15,345 bases of DNA, taken from contig JALCCG010000394.1 in assembly GCA_023212695.1 (NCBI GenBank), positions 1 through 15,345 on the forward strand, given 5' to 3'. A model generated the notes under the pieces. That model was given only the letters and a program-made list of their open reading frames with translations, was not told the DNA's origin and did not search any database. The position numbers and the translations under genes were made by a program. Positions 1 to 8,479 of this stretch are shown piece by piece. Position 1 is the first letter of the stretch. Every line of letters starts with the position of its first letter. The stretch comes from Sporisorium sorghi. Lineage: Eukaryota; Basidiomycota; Ustilaginomycetes; Ustilaginales; Ustilaginaceae.

Positions 1-24
1 ACCAAGGAGAGCATACTTGACACC

Positions 25-50
25 CCAAAAAAAAAATATTATAAATAAAA

Positions 51-93
<43 letters not shown>
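25..93. repeat. AT-rich tract with a 38-base poly(A) run
   Basis: A C-run leads into ten A's (27-36), an A/T-only stretch (37-55) and an uninterrupted run of 38 A's (56-93). This contrasts sharply with the GC-rich sequence that follows. It could be a microsatellite, the poly(A) tail of a retroposed element whose body lies left of the window, or an AT-rich nucleosome-free region. No element body or target-site duplication can be seen from inside the window. The length may also be affected by sequencing slippage. Confidence 0.8.
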
Positions 94-98
<5 letters not shown>

Positions 99-674
99 AA
101 ACTCAGGGTGCAGACAGAGAGAGAAAGAGAGCGAGCTGCTTCGTCGGTGTGAGTTGTGTGTCGTGATGCTCGAGTTGGGCTCGGCTAGAGACTGATTTTC
201 AAACTGCCACACAGTCATTTTTTTTTTTCCCGGCTCTTGCTGTGCTCTCTCACATGACAGGCTGCTCTGACTGGCTCGCCGACTGTCATTTCTGGCCTAG
301 GCTTGGGCTTGGCTTGCAGATCAGGCTCCTGACACAACAACTCGTCTGCCCTTCACGCCTTGCTCTCTCTCTCTCTCCCCTCGGCTCATTCTGAGGGTGG
401 CTGACTGACGACCCTGACCAAGCGGAAGCGGAAGCGGAGAGAAGAGGCTTTTCGACGTTTGAATCCTTTTCGAGACTTTTTGGCCATCAAGCGCTATTTC
501 CACTCCCTTGCTCTTGCCTCCTCTCCTCGCTCTCAACTGTTCTCCACTTGCTTGCTTGGTTCAAGGGTCCCAGCTCGCTCTCTCTTTCCTTCTCTCTTTC
601 CTTTTCTCTCCACACTCGCGGCCCTTTCCGCTCGACCGTATCCGTCTCGAACTCGATCCTCGACATCCCAGGAC
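94..674 (+). promoter_or_regulatory. Probable promoter and distal 5' leader of the Rho GEF gene (pyrimidine-rich)
   Basis: No convincing coding sequence was found. The stretch holds a GA-rich simple sequence (112-134), a T run near 219-229, a CT microsatellite (about 361-377), three GCGGAA-like hexamers (421-439) and long C/T-rich blocks from about 500 to 620. Long pyrimidine-rich blocks upstream of the start codon are common in fungal promoters and leaders. No ATG occurs on the + strand between 257 and 674, so the sequence is neutral to scanning until the uORF cluster begins. The transcription start and any leader intron cannot be placed from sequence alone. Confidence 0.5.
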
Positions 675-1138
675 ATGCTGCGACTCTGACCACGCTCCAC
701 CATGCTCTACATCCATTAACGCCGACGTCGAGCTCGACACTCGTTTCTACTCTATCAACAGCTGGACGTCCGACTTGTTTTGTCTCTTCACTGACAGCAA
801 GGAATGCATCCCATCTTGTATCTCTGGCACACCTCTTGATCTCGGCTCAACCTTCTCCTGGACATTCACTTTCGCTTCGTCGCCTCGCTGCCATCCTCGC
901 AGACATCTACAACACTCCCAGTGTCAACAGCTTCCGCAGCTTCCTCGTCCCATGACGACGAGCTCTTCTGCAGTGCATCGTTTGGAATTTCGCAAGCGTC
1001 TCCCAACCAGCTTGGCACTCTCCCTCTCCTTCCCAGTCCGACGTTTTCGCAAAGAACCAGTCGCCGACATCGCTCATTAGCACCCTCCGAATGAGTTGGC
1101 CATCCTTCGTTCAACGCAGCTCTTGCCAGCAACAGTAG
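675..1138 (+). promoter_or_regulatory. Cluster of five short upstream ORFs in the Rho GEF leader
   Basis: Every ATG between 675 and the chosen start at 1189 opens a short frame that closes before 1189: 675-689 (4 codons), 702-719 (5 codons), 804-839 (11 codons), 952-1080 (42 codons) and 1091-1138 (15 codons). The fourth is in the same frame as the main gene and ends at a TAG (1078-1080), 108 bases before the main ATG. If the mRNA starts upstream of 675 and is unspliced here, scanning ribosomes meet five uORFs, which would favour low or conditional translation. A 5' leader intron could remove some of them. Confidence 0.5.
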
Positions 1139-1188
1139 AGCAAGTCGGGCGGTCTCCCACACCGCCGCCGACTCTACGCTTCGTCGAC

Positions 1189-4100
1189 ATGGCCCCACCC
1201 AACATACCCTCGCCCGATGCTGTTTCCAAGGCGGATGCATCGCCGCCGCCGCCGCCGCCTGTCCCCGTCAAAGCCCAGTCGAGGCGGCCCGGAACAGCCA
1301 AATCCATACGCACGCTCTCCAACTCGAGCATTCCAACGCTGGCCTCCACACGACTCGCCAGGCAGCCTTCGACTTCATCCTCATCCAATGCCACCCTCGT
1401 GCAGCAGTCGCCTCTGCCTGCTCGCAGACCCGTGCGCTCTAGCGTCTGTCCCTCGTCTTCGCGTGCGCCTTTGCCACATCCTGTCCTCGACCCGTCGCAG
1501 GACCATCACCGCAGCGATTCGGGCAGATCCACTGGCTCCTCGCGCTCCACGGCCACGACAGACAGCTTTTTCCTGCCACAGCATCCGCATGTGCTCAGCC
1601 GCCGCTTCAAGGACCTCCCAGCTCCTCCTTCTTCGTCTGCCTTGGCCGAGGCTGCCAGATCGAAAACGTCTGACGCCCCTCCTCACGGTCTCAGCATCGC
1701 TCTTGGCTCTTCAGCAGCAGCAGCTTCCGCTTCGCTGCCGGTGACGCAGCTCTATCGCAGCCAGAGCTCGGTCAGCACCACTCCCACAAGTCCAGAGGAA
1801 GGCGATGGCTCCCCTTTGGGCGGCCCCGTCCCCTCCGACTTCCCGCTTCTGGACGATGATGAGCCAATCGAGCGCAAAACAAACAAGGTCAAATCGGACG
1901 ATGTCGACGCCCTCGACGAGTTTTGGCAATCCGACTATTCCTACGCTCGACCTTCGTTGGATCTTGCGCGCACCTCGTTGCCTCCCCTTATGCGTTCCAA
2001 CGCGCCCATCCCTCCTTCACGATCGCAGTCGCTCGACCCGTTTGCCGCTCCCTTGGACATGCCTACAGCCGCTGACGGCGCTTACAAGACTTCGGACGAC
2101 GACCACACTCTGCAGGAGCAAAGCCCGCCCGTCGGCTCGGTGACTCCATTGGTGACAGCCAATCTGCAAAAGCTCAATTCGCAACACACCAGCAGCCCTC
2201 CTGGTGCTCCAACGCTTTCCTCTCCCGTCCTCTCTTCTCTCAGTGGTGCACCCACTCCGACCAAACGCAGCGGCGACGATCGCCTCGCTGTGCCTCGCAT
2301 CTCTTCCTACAAACCGCCGCTCACGTCCACCAGCTCGGACAGCTCTGGGATCGACCACCGCTCGCACCCGAACAAGTCCAGCTCGAGCCTGTCCACCTCG
2401 TCGGCGCACGAGAACGAGAAGACTGCGTTAGCAACCCCTTCAAAGCGCTCCTCGACCTCGTCCAGCAGCTCGTTCCGTATGACCTTGTCCAGGCAAGCCA
2501 AGACCTTGCGCAACTCGTTCATGTGGACCCCGCCCGTCAACGCTCAATCGCAGCTCAAGGGTCAAGAGCGCGTCGTCACAGCAGGCTCTTCGAATCCGAG
2601 CTTGGCCCTTCCTGCAACATCGTCGCCGCCTGCCGAAACGCCGGTCGTCGTTGCCTCTGGAAGCGTCGCTCGTGCGCAACAGGCCAAGCCTGCCTCTGCA
2701 AACAAGACGAGCAAGCCAACCTCGTCGCGCTCGTCGCAAAGCTCGGTAGATCTTCATTCAAAGCAGTCGGTACCGAAAATTCGTCGGTCTGACGCAAAGG
2801 TGGAATCGTCCGCACCTGGACCCAGCACCGTTCACAGTGTCAAGCCCAAGCCGCCCACAGACTATGCCAAGCTGGACGAGCGACCCAGATCGCGTCTCTC
2901 TTCACGTCTCACGCTGCAAAACACCACCTGGTCCAAGAAGATTTCGAACCTCAAGCAAAAGAAGCCGGACGATGTCGCGACTTCCACGTCCGTCGCACCG
3001 GCAACGACGACTTCGGAGGCGAGCTCTCGCGCCCCCAGCAGACGCTCAAAAAGCCAAGCGTCTCTCTCGTCGGCAGGCACAGTCGTCCCTGGCGGGACCG
3101 TCCGTGCCAACGCCCGCGACGCGGGGAAGCGTTCCTCCGTGGTGCAGGTCTCTGAACGGCCAGGACCACTGGCCATCGTATCGACGCCGCTTCTCACGAG
3201 CGGACGATCCAGCGCAGAGCCTCAGCTTTCTCCATCGTTTGCCCAGACGTTCGCATTCCTCCAGAGTCAGATCGACTCGCAAAGTCAGTCACCGCCTCTG
3301 CTGGCTACGGCACTACCGCCGCTGAAAGAGGCTCAGATCAGTGTCCTGAATGCCGGCGAGGCGGTGCGATTGCCTGACATCGCCGCAGCAGATCCAGTCA
3401 AGCAAGAAAAGAGAGCTGATGAGCTGTCCACGACGGATCTTGTAGGAGATGCCGTGTCTGGCCCCACATCGCACTCGACGCAGTCACAGGTAGTTGATGG
3501 CGAGGATGCAGAAGCTCAGGCAGCCCTCTTCCAGCGACTCGCCGACTCGCCCGAAGCTGTGTACAAGACGCTGGTTCTGCCCGAGTCGAAGATTCTGCCC
3601 GCCTCTCAGTCGCTCGATAGCGTGGCTGCTACCTCGAGCAGCGCCTCGAACAAGCTGGGTCACAAGAAGCACATCTCGCTCGGCTCTGCAAACCTGATTT
3701 CCCGGTCAGCACGTCGCGCGGCCGCGGACCTAGACAGGCGTGCCAATGCGGCACCCGTTGTGAATGGGCACGTCAGCACAAAGTCAAGCTTCTCGGGTGC
3801 TTTGCCTCTTTTCACGCCCGTGGACGAAGAGAACAACTTCTTTGACGCCCTCACCTCGCCCCTGAACGAGCATCTTTCGCATGCCGCCGCGAGCGCTTCT
3901 CCGGACGACTCGGTGTTGCCCACTTTTGCCACAGCAACCGAGTTCTTCCCATTGACAGCGACAGAGCCGACGAGTCCGGTGCGCGATCGGCCGCCCGCTT
4001 CGCAGAGTACGGCTTCCATCGCTGCGATGGCACCGTCGGCGACGCAGGTCTTGCCGCAGCCGAATCGATCATCGCTCGGACGTCGTCTGTCGGGCGTGTT

Positions 4101-6834
4101 TGACACTTCCAAGGCACGCTCTGTTCGAAGGAATCTGGTGGCATCTCCGCCGCAGAGCCCTCGTACCGAGTCGGCGCCCATGGATGCTTTGCCTGCAAGG
4201 GCGGAAACGAGCCTTGGATTCTACCTGCGCAATCCACTGCGAAGGGAGCGCAAGGCGTCTCTCAAGACGGCTGCACCGCAACCGACGTTGTCGCAGAGCC
4301 GCACCGAGATTTTCAACACGACAAGCAGCAGCAAGTCACCTGCCTCTGCCATTCGCAAGATGTCTTCCGGCTTCAAATTCGATCGATCCGCTCCGGCTGA
4401 TCGAGCTGAAACGTCGCTCGGACTGGCACCTCCTGGGATCAAGGCACGACAAGGATTCAGCAGCAGTGTTTTGGCTCCCACTAAGAGTTCGCTGGCGAGA
4501 AGCGTGCAGCCATCTCCGCCCTCGGCAAGCTCAGCGGGCCGCTCGACGGTGAGATCTACATCGACCTCATCGTTGGGAGCGTCTGCCTCGACGACTTCGC
4601 ATTCACGCTCGCCGCAACGACCTGCCAACCCTCCGTCGTCCTTCCGCCGGTCTCCGGCTGCATCGTCGCGGCATGCCGTCTCTGCGAACGAGTCGCCCAC
4701 CAAAGGTTCGACGGTCAGTCCCTCTGCTTTGGCAAGAACTCCACTCTCGATGGCGAAGGCCTTTACGCCCTCGCAGCAGAATGGCAGCGCTTCTGCCGCT
4801 ACGTCTCAGGCCGTTGAGGACGCCGAGTTGGCAACCATGCCTGGTCCAAGCGATGTACGCCGTCGACGCACGATGAGCAAGCCCGTGCTTCAGCCGATCC
4901 GCACCTCATTTGCAGAAGAGCCTCGTATTGCGCGTCCATCCACTGCGATGGGCTTCCGAGGCGGTATGACGACCAAAGATCGCAAGATGAGCCAGCCAAC
5001 GCTCGACATGGTCGATGATCATGAGTTCCTCGCGGCGCTCGAGCAGGTTCGAGCAGTGCACCGCGAGCGCATCGAGGCGCGGGCCCAAGAGGTCGAGAAC
5101 AAGACGCGCCTTGCTCGCCTGGGTATGATGTCGGGCAATTACCTCAAGACAAAAGTTTCAGGCACGATGCTTGACGATGACGACCTTGTGAAACCTTCAG
5201 AGGAGGCGTCCCTCACCACGGCGGCCGCGCCCAAGGCCGTGCAAGAAGAGGGAAGCGCCGCTAGTGCCATCCCGGTCACAGCTGCCAAGGCGCGGCTGCG
5301 TCACAGAAGGTCGGCCAGCGCGGATTCAAAGCTGGGCAGCACGCAGTCACTATCGCCAGCACACGAAGTCGACCAGCGACAGAAGGACATTGTCAAGGCG
5401 TACGCAGACAAGAAGTCGCCCATTGGCGCGCCCACCTCAGGTCTCGAATGGGGTGTGGGCAAAGCCAGTGGCAAGCTTCACGACGGCACGTTTGTCAATG
5501 ACGACGACTGGAAGAAGGAGGTCAAGGCGCTGTTCCTTATTCGCGAGCTGGTGCAGACCGAGAGAAGCTACGCGCGACACCTGAGCAGCCTTTTTGCTGT
5601 GGTGGTCAAGATGCCAGGCGTGGGCAGTGGCAGCTCGAGCGCGCCGGGCATCAAACGCAAGTCGACGAGCAATCTTTTTGCAGCCTACTCCTCGGCGTAC
5701 ACGAGCAAGACGTCGGCGCAGGCCGTGCCGCCTGGCCATATCGGGCTGCTGCGAACGTACCTGCCGCAGCTGATTGCGCTGAGCAACTCGCTCGTGCAGC
5801 GCGTCGAGGAGAATCCGACCAGTGCTGGAGTTGGTGCTGCCTTTGACGTATTGTCCGCCCAGCTCGAGTCGACGTTTGTGGGATGGTCGAGTGTCGCATC
5901 CGAGGCGTTGAAGGAGATGCGTTCGACGGAGTTGGCCAAGGCAAAGTCGCCGTACAAGATTGGGTTGGTGCCGCTGATGCCTCGTGAATCGACCGAGGTG
6001 GGCGCTTCGACGGCGGGCGAGGCATCGAGCAGCAGTGGGAACTCGTCGCCGGCTTCGGGGTTGCGTCAGTCGACGCTGCGCATGACTTCGCTCACTCGTC
6101 CTACTTCGCCGGTGGGTGCGCGTGCTGAGGTGGAGAACAGTGTGCAAGCAAGTCCGGCGGATGGTGCTACGCTGCCAGTTAAGAGGTCGACTAAGCGACG
6201 CAGTACGATTACTAGTACGAGCTTTATTGCGCCGCCTCGAATCGTTGTGGCTCCGGCTGCGAAGGTTGCTTCGAGTCCTGAGCAGGAGAAGGGTGCTGCG
6301 GAGACAGTGGCGACCACGCCGTCGAGGCGGTTTGGACACTCGCGCAGCCAGTCGACGTTTGTCACGCCTACATCGACTCCTACGTCTGTGATTGCTCCGG
6401 ATGGGTGGTCGGGGCTTAGCATGACGCCGTCCGCTGCTGCTGCAGTGGTGCCGAACCCGTCGGCGTCAGCATCGGGTCAAGCGCAGCAGCGCGGAGGCAA
6501 AAGCTTGACGCCGATGGATATTGCGATCATGCCGACGCAGCGCATTCCGCGGTATGGACTCATGCTGCGCGACCTGCTGCGCAATACGCCGCCCGAGTCG
6601 CTCTCGCACGCTCGAGTGCAACGCGCCATCTCGCTGATTCAAAAGGTAGCACTGCTGTGCGACTCGGCGGCACCTGTACCGACTGTTGGGGGAAGCACTG
6701 CACCCAGCTCGGGGGCTGCTACGCCCGCGGGGAGCGTGTGGGGTATGACGAGCGCAGACTCGCTCGGTGGCGCGCAGGTGCAGGTGTCGCCGATGCTCTC
6801 GGCGTCGGCGTTTGGGTTGGGTAAGAGGGGGTGA
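1189..6834 (+). CDS. Putative Rho-type guanine nucleotide exchange factor (DH domain, no PH domain), 1881 aa
   Basis: Predicted activator of a Rho/Rac/Cdc42 GTPase, acting by GDP-GTP exchange in polarity or cytoskeletal signalling. The start is the first in-frame ATG after the TAG at 1078, with G at -3 and +4; the frame is open upstream to 1081 but has no earlier ATG. Residues 1-1440 are mostly Ser/Thr/Pro-rich and look disordered. They include a hexaproline run (19-24), basic Ser/Thr sites such as RRRRTMS (1224-1230), a repeated RAETSLG (1004 and 1072) and a charged helical stretch (about 1273-1310). The DH homology is C-terminal and in three blocks: CR1 (about 1445-1470, ELVQTERSY with E1453), CR2 (about 1517-1580) and CR3 (about 1776-1825, QRIPRYGLMLRDLL from 1784). 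Inserts of about 45 and 185 low-complexity residues separate the blocks. Only about 57 residues follow CR3, so the usual PH domain is absent. The gene is intronless. DH assignment is fairly sure; the GTPase partner is unknown. Confidence 0.8.
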   Translation: MAPPNIPSPDAVSKADASPPPPPPVPVKAQSRRPGTAKSIRTLSNSSIPTLASTRLARQPSTSSSSNATLVQQSPLPARRPVRSSVCPSSSRAPLPHPVLDPSQDHHRSDSGRSTGSSRSTATTDSFFLPQHPHVLSRRFKDLPAPPSSSALAEAARSKTSDAPPHGLSIALGSSAAAASASLPVTQLYRSQSSVSTTPTSPEEGDGSPLGGPVPSDFPLLDDDEPIERKTNKVKSDDVDALDEFWQSDYSYARPSLDLARTSLPPLMRSNAPIPPSRSQSLDPFAAPLDMPTAADGAYKTSDDDHTLQEQSPPVGSVTPLVTANLQKLNSQHTSSPPGAPTLSSPVLSSLSGAPTPTKRSGDDRLAVPRISSYKPPLTSTSSDSSGIDHRSHPNKSSSSLSTSSAHENEKTALATPSKRSSTSSSSSFRMTLSRQAKTLRNSFMWTPPVNAQSQLKGQERVVTAGSSNPSLALPATSSPPAETPVVVASGSVARAQQAKPASANKTSKPTSSRSSQSSVDLHSKQSVPKIRRSDAKVESSAPGPSTVHSVKPKPPTDYAKLDERPRSRLSSRLTLQNTTWSKKISNLKQKKPDDVATSTSVAPATTTSEASSRAPSRRSKSQASLSSAGTVVPGGTVRANARDAGKRSSVVQVSERPGPLAIVSTPLLTSGRSSAEPQLSPSFAQTFAFLQSQIDSQSQSPPLLATALPPLKEAQISVLNAGEAVRLPDIAAADPVKQEKRADELSTTDLVGDAVSGPTSHSTQSQVVDGEDAEAQAALFQRLADSPEAVYKTLVLPESKILPASQSLDSVAATSSSASNKLGHKKHISLGSANLISRSARRAAADLDRRANAAPVVNGHVSTKSSFSGALPLFTPVDEENNFFDALTSPLNEHLSHAAASASPDDSVLPTFATATEFFPLTATEPTSPVRDRPPASQSTASIAAMAPSATQVLPQPNRSSLGRRLSGVFDTSKARSVRRNLVASPPQSPRTESAPMDALPARAETSLGFYLRNPLRRERKASLKTAAPQPTLSQSRTEIFNTTSSSKSPASAIRKMSSGFKFDRSAPADRAETSLGLAPPGIKARQGFSSSVLAPTKSSLARSVQPSPPSASSAGRSTVRSTSTSSLGASASTTSHSRSPQRPANPPSSFRRSPAASSRHAVSANESPTKGSTVSPSALARTPLSMAKAFTPSQQNGSASAATSQAVEDAELATMPGPSDVRRRRTMSKPVLQPIRTSFAEEPRIARPSTAMGFRGGMTTKDRKMSQPTLDMVDDHEFLAALEQVRAVHRERIEARAQEVENKTRLARLGMMSGNYLKTKVSGTMLDDDDLVKPSEEASLTTAAAPKAVQEEGSAASAIPVTAAKARLRHRRSASADSKLGSTQSLSPAHEVDQRQKDIVKAYADKKSPIGAPTSGLEWGVGKASGKLHDGTFVNDDDWKKEVKALFLIRELVQTERSYARHLSSLFAVVVKMPGVGSGSSSAPGIKRKSTSNLFAAYSSAYTSKTSAQAVPPGHIGLLRTYLPQLIALSNSLVQRVEENPTSAGVGAAFDVLSAQLESTFVGWSSVASEALKEMRSTELAKAKSPYKIGLVPLMPRESTEVGASTAGEASSSSGNSSPASGLRQSTLRMTSLTRPTSPVGARAEVENSVQASPADGATLPVKRSTKRRSTITSTSFIAPPRIVVAPAAKVASSPEQEKGAAETVATTPSRRFGHSRSQSTFVTPTSTPTSVIAPDGWSGLSMTPSAAAAVVPNPSASASGQAQQRGGKSLTPMDIAIMPTQRIPRYGLMLRDLLRNTPPESLSHARVQRAISLIQKVALLCDSAAPVPTVGGSTAPSSGAATPAGSVWGMTSADSLGGAQVQVSPMLSASAFGLGKRG

Positions 6835-7380
6835 GAATGAGGAAGGGGTGGGAAAGGATCATGGACTTTGATTTGAAGCGGCATTTGACCTTTGTGGTGA
6901 GTGTGCGCGCTGTATTTGTACGAAATGTTATGCTGTGATGATACATGCCTTGACATGCCCTTGATTGCTCTGCTTGAAAGTGTGAGTGTGAGCGTCTGAT
7001 TGCTCTGGAGATGAGGTTTGAATGCGATGCGGGCACAGAGATTGGTCACACCGAAGTTTGCGCTCGTGTGTGCCGGCGATGCGCCACTGACTCGCAGTTC
7101 GACGCCCGGCTGACTCTCGATTCGTGTGCTGGTTATGCGAGTAGGGAGCGTTCGACAGCGACTCATTCCAGTCCGAAAGCGGGGTGCGCAGAGACGCTTG
7201 ACGCCTTGAAGTGAGCGTCGACAGCGACACACGGGCCCAGTCGCAAAGTCACGGGTCGCAGTGTGACGCCTCGTCGCGGGCGCGCACATCCGGTTCCCTG
7301 AGGTGTGTGCAAAGCAAGAGAGTTGGAGTGCGAGGTATGATACAAACGACGCGAGGAGCGAGAGGTGACGAGAGGTAAGG
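6835..7380. other. Convergent intergenic region (3' ends of Rho GEF and prefoldin 1)
   Basis: This 546-bp gap lies between the TGA of the + strand Rho GEF gene and the TAG of the - strand prefoldin gene, so it should hold two converging 3' UTRs. It has G/T-rich stretches (about 6895-7010) and several short CGACAG/GTCGCA-type words (about 7150-7280), but no clear AATAAA signal and no gene I can support. Confidence 0.6.
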
Positions 7381-8124
7381 CTAAGCGGCTTGCTGCTGCT
7401 GGCGGTTGACGCTGCTAAAGATGTCCTTGAGGTGCGCTTGTGCGTCCTGGCCTTGTTTTGTGAGGTACTGCGATGCCCGAGCAGGTAGACAGAAGGTAAA
7501 GAGAGGAGGGCGTCAGTTTCGCATGACGGATCAGAGCTGGAAGACAAGGAGGAAGAGGATGGACGCACCTTCTGCTTCTTGTTCAGCGCCTCGATGTCGG
7601 TCGTGATGGCCTGCTGTTTGGCTGTGAGTTCGGCGAGTACGGCGGGCTGCGATTCCTGGATGAACCTGCGGGCAAGATCAAAGTGGAAGAGGAAAGGTCA
7701 GTGGGTTTGAGGGTCGTTCTAAGCGCTGCTGCTCTCGCTCTCCTTTGGGGGGGGGGTGGTGATCCTCGTTCGACCGCTTCTGCTCTCGCCTTCCAACCTG
7801 TATCGTTCGTCCTCATTCAGCAAATCTCCTTGTCTGCGTTCATCTGGAGCTGAAAGTCTTCCACCCATCCTCTCCTCATCTCCAACCCCCTCCTCTGCGC
7901 GCTTGCTGGCATACGTACATCTTGCCCACCGACCGGTAAAACGGCGCCTGTGGATCCTGGATCGCCTGCAACTCGGTCAGCGTCAACGTGTTGAGTTTGG
8001 CTTCTCGCTCGCGCGCGGAAATCTGCGCCTGCAGCGCCGACAGCTGCTGGTTGGTCTGGTACACCTGCAGCTGGATCTTTTCGAGTACCTTGGACAGGGT
8101 TTCGTCTGGGATTTGGGGTGGCAT
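7381..8124 (-). CDS. PFD1: Prefoldin subunit 1 (beta-type prefoldin), 129 aa, three exons
   Basis: Subunit of the hexameric prefoldin co-chaperone, which passes nascent tubulin and actin to the CCT/TRiC chaperonin in the cytosol. Joined on the - strand, the exons are 8124-7919, 7665-7569 and 7467-7381, coding 129 residues, against 122 in the human protein. Exon 1 gives the N-terminal coiled-coil helix (about 6-45) and the beta-hairpin region ending SVGKM (65-69). Exon 2 starts FIQESQPAVL and exon 3 YLTKQGQDAQ; both continue the second helix and match the family order VGxM-F-I/L-Q. Splicing at AT|GTACGT to CAG|G restores ATG (Met69), and the second junction is in phase 0. Exon 1 alone would run on into an unrelated tail. 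The C-terminus is glutamine-rich (QQQQAA). The gene converges with the Rho GEF and is tandem with the Aim18-like gene. Confidence 0.9.
7468..7568 (-). other. Prefoldin 1 intron 2 (101 nt)
   Basis: The donor is GTGCGT after codon 101 and the acceptor is CAG at 7470-7468. A likely branch sequence AACTGAC lies inside. The intron is phase 0, and removing it joins a lysine codon to the TAC (Tyr) that continues the second prefoldin helix. Confidence 0.85.
7666..7918 (-). other. Prefoldin 1 intron 1 (253 nt)
   Basis: The donor is GTACGT at 7918-7913 and the acceptor is CAG at 7668-7666. The intron splits the Met69 codon (AT|G). It is long for this locus and contains a C10 run on the coding strand (7756-7747). 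A second possible donor, GTATGC, lies four bases downstream but would break the reading frame of exon 2. Confidence 0.85.
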
Positions 8125-8479
8125 TGTGAAGCTCTTGCTGTGACGGAACGTTTGGTGGGTTGGGGTGTCGAGCGGCTTGAGAATGTGGTGCGAGCGGTGG
8201 CGGTGGTGGTTGTGGTGGTGAAGTAGGAAAAGTGTGGAGAGCTGAGAAGAACAACATTTTATTTTTTTTGGGCAACGGCGCGCGGTGTTGGACGCTGGCT
8301 GGCGTGTGCGCTCACGCTCTAATTTGCACCACCTTCTTGCGAGGGCTCATCATTGTATGATCAGCTCATGCTCGCCGTCCCGTACTCACTCCCACATGAA
8401 CTCGTCATACTAACACGACCCAGCACTCAACCCCTGTGTGAACAAACCACATTTGCACGCATGTCATTACCATCGCTGA
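8125..8479 (-). promoter_or_regulatory. Intergenic region: prefoldin 1 promoter and Aim18-like 3' UTR
   Basis: This 355-bp gap separates two - strand genes. It should carry the 3' UTR of the upstream Aim18-like gene and the promoter of prefoldin 1. A T-rich run (8258-8269 on the + strand) lies about 140 bp upstream of the prefoldin start. A - strand ATG at 8257 opens a different frame that overlaps the prefoldin start, so the transcript probably begins downstream of 8257. No gene was recognised. Confidence 0.5.

Noticed and set aside
508..1080. Open frames upstream of the Rho GEF (508-1080 and 548-955) as a first coding exon
   Set aside because: They open at TTG codons, are Ser/Leu-rich translations of C/T-rich leader DNA, and show no domain. 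Only the short ATG uORFs were kept.
1096..1188. N-terminal extension of the Rho GEF starting at 1096
   Set aside because: That position is TTG, not ATG. The first in-frame ATG after the upstream TAG is 1189, in good context.
1078..1188. Programmed readthrough of the TAG at 1078 joining the uORF to the Rho GEF
   Set aside because: The stop context is TAG CAC, not the TGA CTA type known to leak in fungi, and the joined sequence shows no domain. Kept only as a side remark.
5437..6339. 300-codon antisense frame opposite the DH region
   Set aside because: Arg/Ser-rich shadow of a GC-rich coding sequence. The + strand carries the recognisable DH motifs.
1189..6834. Assignment of the Rho GEF as Cdc24 or Bud3
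   Set aside because: Cdc24 has CH, PH and PB1 domains, which are absent here. Bud3 has an N-terminal GEF domain, whereas this DH is C-terminal.
6639..7568. 309-codon - strand frame across the Rho GEF 3' end and into prefoldin intron 2
   Set aside because: It begins at GTG inside an intron, overlaps prefoldin exon 3 in another frame, and is low-complexity Ser/Thr/His-rich with no recognisable domain.
7817..8275. - strand frame overlapping prefoldin exon 1
   Set aside because: It opens at TTG and uses a different frame from the clear prefoldin exon. At most its internal ATG at 8257 is an overlapping uORF.
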